DNA from: Pyrus communis
Taxonomy: Eukaryota; Streptophyta; Magnoliopsida; Rosales; Rosaceae
Length of the DNA: 64,000 nt
Reading direction: 5' to 3'
Assembly: GCF_963583255.1 (NCBI RefSeq)
Contig: NC_084810.1
Span: 11,429,853 to 11,493,852, forward strand
Both the position numbers and the translations under genes were made by a program. Positions 59,428-64,000 of this stretch are shown here, in pieces; position 1 is the first letter of the stretch; each line of letters starts with the position of its first letter. The notes under the pieces are model-generated. The model was not told where the DNA came from. It did no database searches and worked only from the letters and a program-made list of their open reading frames with translations.

Positions 59428-61810
59428 TGTGACAACCCGTCCATAATTTTACGTTTTTATTAATTTTAAAAGCATGAATTTACGCAAATGCCCTGGAGGC
59501 AAGGACTTTGACTTTCGTTGACCATCGTTTAAAGGAACATATGACTTATTCTTTTAGCGTAACCTTGTAGTACTCGTCACTACGAACACATAGGCGAAAG
59601 CCGTGTGCGAGTCCGGATTATAACGGTATAGATACAAACGTTTGAAATTGGTTATTCAAAGTTTAGTTCTAATTAAATTGAACTCCCATCTTGTGGGAAT
59701 GAAGCCAATCAGCTTTTAGCAAGGAAATAAGGAACCAATCATATTATTTCTTTTAAGGACCAATCAGACAAGGGGAGAAAAGAAAGGACCAATTGGAAGA
59801 GGAGAGAGAAGCATCCTTCCCTATTTCATTAGCTCGTGCACGCCACCAACCCTGTTCGAACCTCCTATTTTCTAAGGCCGATTCTGGCCAACATCTGTGG
59901 AGTTTTTTGACGCCACCACCACCATCTTAAAGCTCTCATTCCCCTCTAAAAAACCCACCCAAGAACCATCTTGATTAACCACGGTATGTGGCGGTTTGAT
60001 GCCACGAAAGTCAACAAAAATCAACAGTGCTCCGACCACTCCTTTCAATTTTCCGGCAAATCAGCAAAGTGATAGCCTATGCCACCACTTTGGCCTTATA
60101 GCCCATCATCCCAGGAGAAAATCCCAACCAACCTTGATCCCGTTGGACTACCGTAAACAACGAATCGATGCCAAGAAGCTTTAGGCACCTACCGGATTTG
60201 TGGGCAAAATTGACCATCATCCGTTCGCTTTTGGACTTCGTGGCATGTATGAAAGGGTTTTCTTTCTTTGAGATATTCATTTCTGTGAAATTTGAGAATG
60301 TTTAGAAATAGTGGAATTTTCTGGTGAACCGTGGCGGCTAGCGACCGCGTACGGCACTGCATGGGTTGGGACTCCACCTGACCATCTTAGGCTAATTTGG
60401 ATGCTCCAATTCTATATTTGACATGCATTTAGTGAAATTACGATGTTTTAATGTAGTTTCGTAGTTGACCACCTAGTTGGCCGTCATAGTGTCCTTGCAT
60501 GAATTGACATTCCAACTGTTGGATCGTTCCAAAACTTTAGGATATTGTTCTAGAAGCATAATGTGGATCTTTAGAAGTTATGGATCAGAAATCCGAGATA
60601 CGGATCTTCTGGATCGAGTTATGTAGGGTTGTGGACCCTATCGTCGACCTTTAACCGACTGTTGACTTTTGGTCAATGGGTTTCAAATCATTCTAGAACG
60701 TCCTTAGGGATGTGTTTTACGTGAATTGTGTATTCTATCGATAAGAATTCTGAGATGTGATTTGATAATTGTTCTAGGCGACGATCGTTCGTGACGCCTT
60801 GATATTCGTGCTAAGGAGTTGTAGTGCGGACTCCAGGTGAGTAGACAGTTTGTTTTTATACCTATACATAGTTATAGTTTCCATAAATGTGAATTTACTT
60901 CATTTTTACGCTTATATTTGCCAAGTATTCGTTATTGTGATATGAATTGTAATAAATGCTGATATATGGATAAGATATAATTGTCATGACATTCATACAT
61001 ATTTGTACATGCTCATCTGCTGCACCCTAGTGTTAGTACTTCACCCAAGGCCAGGGCCAGTCCTTCACGTGTATGTTCACATCAGCACCATTCGCTCACC
61101 TTGGATCCAAGTTAGGCGTCAGTCCTGTCGTACATATTGCATTAGGCAATTCCAGCTCGTATGTGACCACACCTCGGCGCCAGTCTTCACGTGATCGTAG
61201 TACTAGAGCGTATTGATTACACTCAGTCCTATCGTACAGGTTGCATTATGCAACTCCAACTCGTGTGCTAGCATAAATTGATGAGCAATTGATTATACTT
61301 GATTATCACATGATTTTATTACTGTGGCATTTGATATATCATGACTTGGCATATTTCTGGTTATAATGCTATTGTATTATTGTTTACATACTTACGTAGT
61401 ACGTTTTAAGGAAACTATGCTTATTTTACAACGAGGGGTTAGTATATTTGAAAATAAAGGTCTTTACAAAACGTTGTTTTGTTCACCCACCCAACTTTGT
61501 TTTTCGCCCCTCCAGGTTTAGTAGTTGTGCTCACGTGTAAACGAGGATTCTGGCAAATCTCAGTAGATGGTTATCTTTAGTAGTATAACCCTCACCCTAA
61601 TTACTATATTGTTCTTATGCTTTAATATCAGGTGTGAAATGGGTGCAATCCCGCTCACCCACGCACTCTTTTGTTTAGGCATTTATAGGTTTAAATTTAT
61701 TCACATTCTTTTTCCACTACACTACACTTTATGGCTTCGTCACCCTCTAGGTGTAGGCCAGCACAACTCGATCCGGAGTCCAAGTGGACTTTCTGGTTCG
61801 GGGTGTGTCA
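59428..61810 (+). repeat. Solo T-type (Tekay-like) gypsy LTR
   Basis: It starts TGTGACAACCCGTCC, ends GGTTCGGGGTGTGTCA, 2383 bp, flanked by TAATA at 59423-59427 and 61811-61815. This is a perfect 5-bp target duplication with no internal region, so it is a solo LTR. It is the reference copy for the T fragments at 8309-9517, 10741-13470 and 34022-34859. ORFs inside (60-85 aa) are not supported. Confidence 0.93.
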
Positions 61811-61985
61811 TAATACATTAATAATTAATACCTTAAATAAATTGATATTATATTCCATTCAATTATTTAAATAACCAAATAGGAATTAAAACCTAATTAA
61901 GTCCAAATACATAATTTATTAAAAAAAAAAAAAAAAAAAACCCTTAAATTTAAATATTGTCATACAAAACATAAATTTAAAACTA
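61811..61985. other. AT-rich repeat tract
   Basis: TAATTAATACCTTAAATAAATTGATATTATATTCC occurs here and near 58585, 58635 and 59390, marking a local AT repeat into which the solo LTR and Cassandra inserted. An A run lies at 61920-61940. Confidence 0.7.
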
Positions 61986-62376
61986 TTATTTTGATGGTCC
62001 TCCATTCCACTGGACTTCATAACGCCACCAATGGTAACCTCCCTTTAACGCATCCTCCATCAACTTCATCAACCGTTCGTTTGTATCATCATCAAGAGTA
62101 TACTTACACTGTTACACATATATGCAAATAATTAATTCTAACATATAACAACAAATTTCACAAAAGTAATTATTTATCCATCAACAATGTACTTACTAAT
62201 AATTCATCCATCACCGCCTTCTTCGCATTCTCGAGCATATCTTTCCAAGAATGCCACTTAGCAGTAGGACAATTATTCCCCATGGCTACAACAATCGCAT
62301 ATGCGAACTCAAAATGCTGCCTCAAATCATTTGGGTCGGCGGTGGCCATGCTTTGATCCTTGTTTTTATCCTCCAT
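61986..62376 (-). CDS. Small CACTA-borne protein, copy C (two exons, intact)
   Basis: Minus-strand exon 1 is 62376-62197 (60 codons), the intron is 62196-62109 (88 nt, GTAAGT...AACAG) and exon 2 is 62108-61986 (40 codons plus TAA), 100 aa in all. Exon 1 starts MEDKNKDQSMATADPNDLRQ and carries PTAKWHSWKDMLENAKKAVM. Exon 2 has CKYTLDDDTNERLMKLMEDA and ends in a Trp-rich tail (YHWWRYEVQWNG). It is acidic/basic mixed, with no signal peptide or membrane segment. The W-SWK...MDELL segment aligns with copy B and with the Ptta domain (WESWR...HELS) at 44281-44520. It is probably a DNA- or protein-binding accessory factor of the CACTA, or a truncated competitor; its function is not known. No in-frame stop, a TATA box and a canonical intron support expression. 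Confidence 0.72.
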
Positions 62377-62420
62377 CCCAACACGAACAGAATTGTGAAG
62401 AATAAGGAAAGCAAAAGCAC

Positions 62421-62430
62421 ATATTTATAG
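62421..62430 (-). promoter_or_regulatory. TATA box of the small CACTA gene
   Basis: Minus-strand CTATAAATAT lies about 45 bp upstream of the ATG at 62376, between the subterminal repeats and the gene. The equivalent box stands before copy B. Confidence 0.6.
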
Positions 62431-62842
62431 GAAGGCTAGGGCCTTTGCACGACAAAGGCTTTGTCGCGCAAAGACCCGCACTAAATACAGTCTAAATTCC
62501 TCTTATTCGCATGCACTAACTTGTCTAGATCAAAACTGACAACAACTTGTGTGACTAAGCCTTCATCGCACAAGTGTTCCTCTATTTCCCATGCGTCAAA
62601 TGCTCTGCCCCAAAAAACTGAAGAATCTTTGCGCGACAAAGACTTTGTCGCACATTTATTTTTCACCCAAAAAAAAAACACCCGAGGTTTTCTTACTGGG
62701 TTTGCGCGACGAACACATTTTTCTTGTCGTGTAAACACTCTTGCACAACGATGGATCTCTTGTCGTTGCGCAAAACATCATTGCGCGATGGATTTTGCTT
62801 TGTCGTGCAAAATTTGGTCGCACAAATAGTTTTTCCTACTAG
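62430..62842. repeat. CACTA right subterminal repeats and terminus
   Basis: Hairpin pairs GCACGACAAAGGCTTTGTCGC (62448 on) and GCGCGACAAAGACTTTGTCGC (62632 on), then TTTGCGCGACGAAC, TTGTCGTGTAAAC, TTGTCGTTGCGC and TTTGTCGTGC, closing with AATAGTTTTTCCTACTAG at the right end. Confidence 0.8.
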
Positions 62843-62959
62843 ATATAACGTTAGGAGAGTAACTTGGATATTTCATGCTCATTTTAGGGATAAAGTAGCA
62901 AGAAAAATAGTCTAAGGGGTAAATTGACACTAGGGGTGTAGGAATAAATTAATTTTAGA

Positions 62960-63077
62960 CTCTCCATTCACGAGATTTGAATTTATGGTCTGTCAATTAC
63001 TAGTATAGAAGAATACCATTAGATCGTAGTACTAAGTGGCATAAACAAAAACCATTCACGAGATTTGAATTTATGGT
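62960..63077 (-). mobile_element. SINE head remnant with 26-bp direct repeat
   Basis: Minus-strand CCACTTAGTACTACGATCTA, then ATGGTATTC (A box) and AAATTCAAATCTCG (B box) match the head of the SINE at 42378 (CCACTTAGTATAACAGTCTAG). CCATTCACGAGATTTGAATT plus six bases is repeated at 62964-62989 and 63052-63077. Confidence 0.6.
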
Positions 63078-63690
63078 TGGTCCTTTCTTTCCCGCCAAAA
63101 AATGGTTGTAGCTATTAGTCCCATCACCCTCATCTGGCGAAAGCAAAACCCATGGTTACTCGCTTTGATTGCCACGTGGTGGGCCAGGTTGTCGCCAACG
63201 CTGTCTCTGGGGAGGAAACACTGGGTGACGTCAACCTTGTTAAGATCAAGGCCTTCAATTCTTGTTGTGTCAATGAATTTGAGGACGTTAAAGCCGTCTT
63301 CGTACTGGGAGGGATACCGATGCTCTGGCGCATGGCAGTCGTTGACTGAGGTGACTACTGCGAGGAGTTCGGTGGCGAGGCATTTGCAGAGGTTATTGTA
63401 GGGTTGTGAGTTGGCAGAAAAGAACACGAATCCACTAGATAACGAGTGGTAGTTTGGCGGCAACGTCGGTGGTGGTAGGGATGTAGAGGCGGAACCAGAG
63501 GTTAGGGGAAGGGTCCACCATTACGTCGGAGGTTTTGATAGAGTTGTCAGGTTTGTTTGAATGCGAGGCTTTAAAGTCGAAGAGGCTGATAAGATGGCGG
63601 TTGATAGTGTCGTTGGAGCGGCAAGTGGTGTCGATGACTACAGGTAACACCAAGCAGATTAAATTTGTAGACCAAATTTGCAAACTAAAT
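63071..63690 (-). pseudogene. Plant carboxylesterase (CXE, GID1-like fold), truncated and frameshifted
   Basis: Minus-strand part 1 (about 63690-63435): NDTINRHLISLFDFKAS, then SIKTSDVMVDPSPNLWFRLY and AAKLPLVI. Part 2 (63463-63071, another frame): SGFVFFSANSQPYNNLCKCL, VVTSVNDCHAPEHRYPSQYE, DGFNVLKFI, CFLPRDSVGDNLAHHVAIKA. This is the alpha/beta-hydrolase family of plant carboxylesterases. The frameshift falls at the oxyanion HGGG motif, which is lost. The nucleophile motif GDSAGG reads RDSVGD, keeping the Ser. The chain ends after VIGL-like MGLIATTIFW, at about 60% of the usual ~330 aa, so the His/Asp part of the triad is missing. It would hydrolyse ester substrates if intact. Confidence 0.85.
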
Positions 63691-64000
63691 AATGTGTCAC
63701 CGATAAGAAATAATCACGTTAATTAAAATTTAAGTAATAATCTAATCATCAACTTTCATATAATTTAATTACAAAATTTAGAGCATCTCCAAAGAAGATG
63801 TCAAATTCAAAACGTCAAATTTCTATTTGATGGCTGACTTGACAATTTGACATATTGTCAATATTTTCCTTATATTCGATATGCCAAATTTATTGTTTCA
63901 TTTATGCTTTTTATTAAAACAAAAATAATAAAAATTGGGTTGTCGTTGGTTTAAAAATAACTAGCATATGGGCACACACAAAATGTGTGAGAGATTTTTT
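63691..64000. other. AT-rich flank with a possible hAT-type MITE edge
   Basis: TAGAGCATCTCCAAAGAAGATG (63779 on), followed by repeats of GTCAAATT, has the look of the terminal repeat of hAT-derived MITEs. The other end is beyond the window. Confidence 0.35.

Larger units (their letters stand above)
42555..62842 (-). mobile_element. CACTA (En/Spm) element territory, nested insertions
   Basis: The left end starts CACTACTAAGAATAACTTC at 42555. The right end, read in reverse from 62842, is CTAGTAGGAAAAACTATTTG. Over the first 29 positions about 21 agree, and both run into GGGTGACGAA / TGCGACCAA. GAT lies outside the left end and overlaps the right end (62842-62844), where the terminal CA appears eroded. 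Repeats related to TTGCGCGACGAA in both directions cluster at 42580-42840, 48640-48800, 57190-57320, 58290-58460 and 62430-62825. Minus-strand TNP2 and Ptta genes lie between. The internal clusters mean it may be two or three nested or tandem CACTA copies rather than one. Confidence 0.65.

Noticed and set aside
63102..63401. 99-aa plus-strand ORF
   Set aside because: Antisense to the carboxylesterase pseudogene.

Overview
This window is plant nuclear DNA: AT-rich, intron-containing and made almost entirely of nested transposable elements. Short remnants of ordinary plant genes survive between them. The TE set (Athila-like and Tekay-like Ty3/gypsy, several Ty1/copia lineages, CACTA, a MULE foldback, a Cassandra TRIM, tRNA-derived SINEs and a plant-mobile-domain gene) indicates a eudicot. 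It most resembles a woody Rosaceae genome such as apple or pear, but that is inferred from family resemblance and no host gene here proves it. All similarity calls are by eye; no database search was run.

Layout. 1-4432: 3' end and 3' LTR of an Athila-like gypsy element. 4433-6200: 3' part and 3' LTR of another LTR element, with internal tandem repeats. 6201-8308: minus-strand element with a long LTR. 8309-9517: end of a Tekay-like LTR (called 'T' below). 9590-15250: a broken minus-strand plant-mobile-domain gene, split by a minus-strand T LTR, itself split by a solo LTR with a clean TTAAG target duplication. About 15430-19920: a gypsy element that has lost its reverse transcriptase. 20095-27656: a decayed copia element split by a solo Athila-type LTR (TSD AAGAT). 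27796-28811: a 1-kb palindromic foldback element with a 9-bp target duplication. 29290-33426: decayed TE coding remnants, including a copia 3' end with LTR. 34022-40598: a T LTR fragment, then a two-LTR copia element on the minus strand. 40820-41502: two exons of a broken NmrA/isoflavone-reductase-like gene. 42378-42527: a SINE.

42555-62842 looks like one CACTA territory about 20 kb long, with matching terminal repeats and many TTGCGCGACGAA-type subterminal repeats. It carries minus-strand Ptta and TNP2 transposase genes. TNP2 is split by a gypsy element (49573 to about 53400, right end not found). The right half also holds two copies of a small multi-exon gene. The copy at 61986-62376 is intact (two exons, GT-AG intron, 100 codons); the copy at 57604-58170 has two nonsense codons. 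A full-length Cassandra with 5S-like LTRs (TSD ACCTT), a solo T LTR (TSD TAATA) and a perfect 31-bp palindrome also lie there. Beyond 62842 are a SINE remnant with a 26-bp direct repeat, a broken plant carboxylesterase gene (63071-63690) and a possible MITE edge.

The one apparently intact protein-coding gene is the small CACTA-borne gene at 61986-62376. Almost everything else is visibly broken, and four clean target duplications allow local insertion orders to be worked out.
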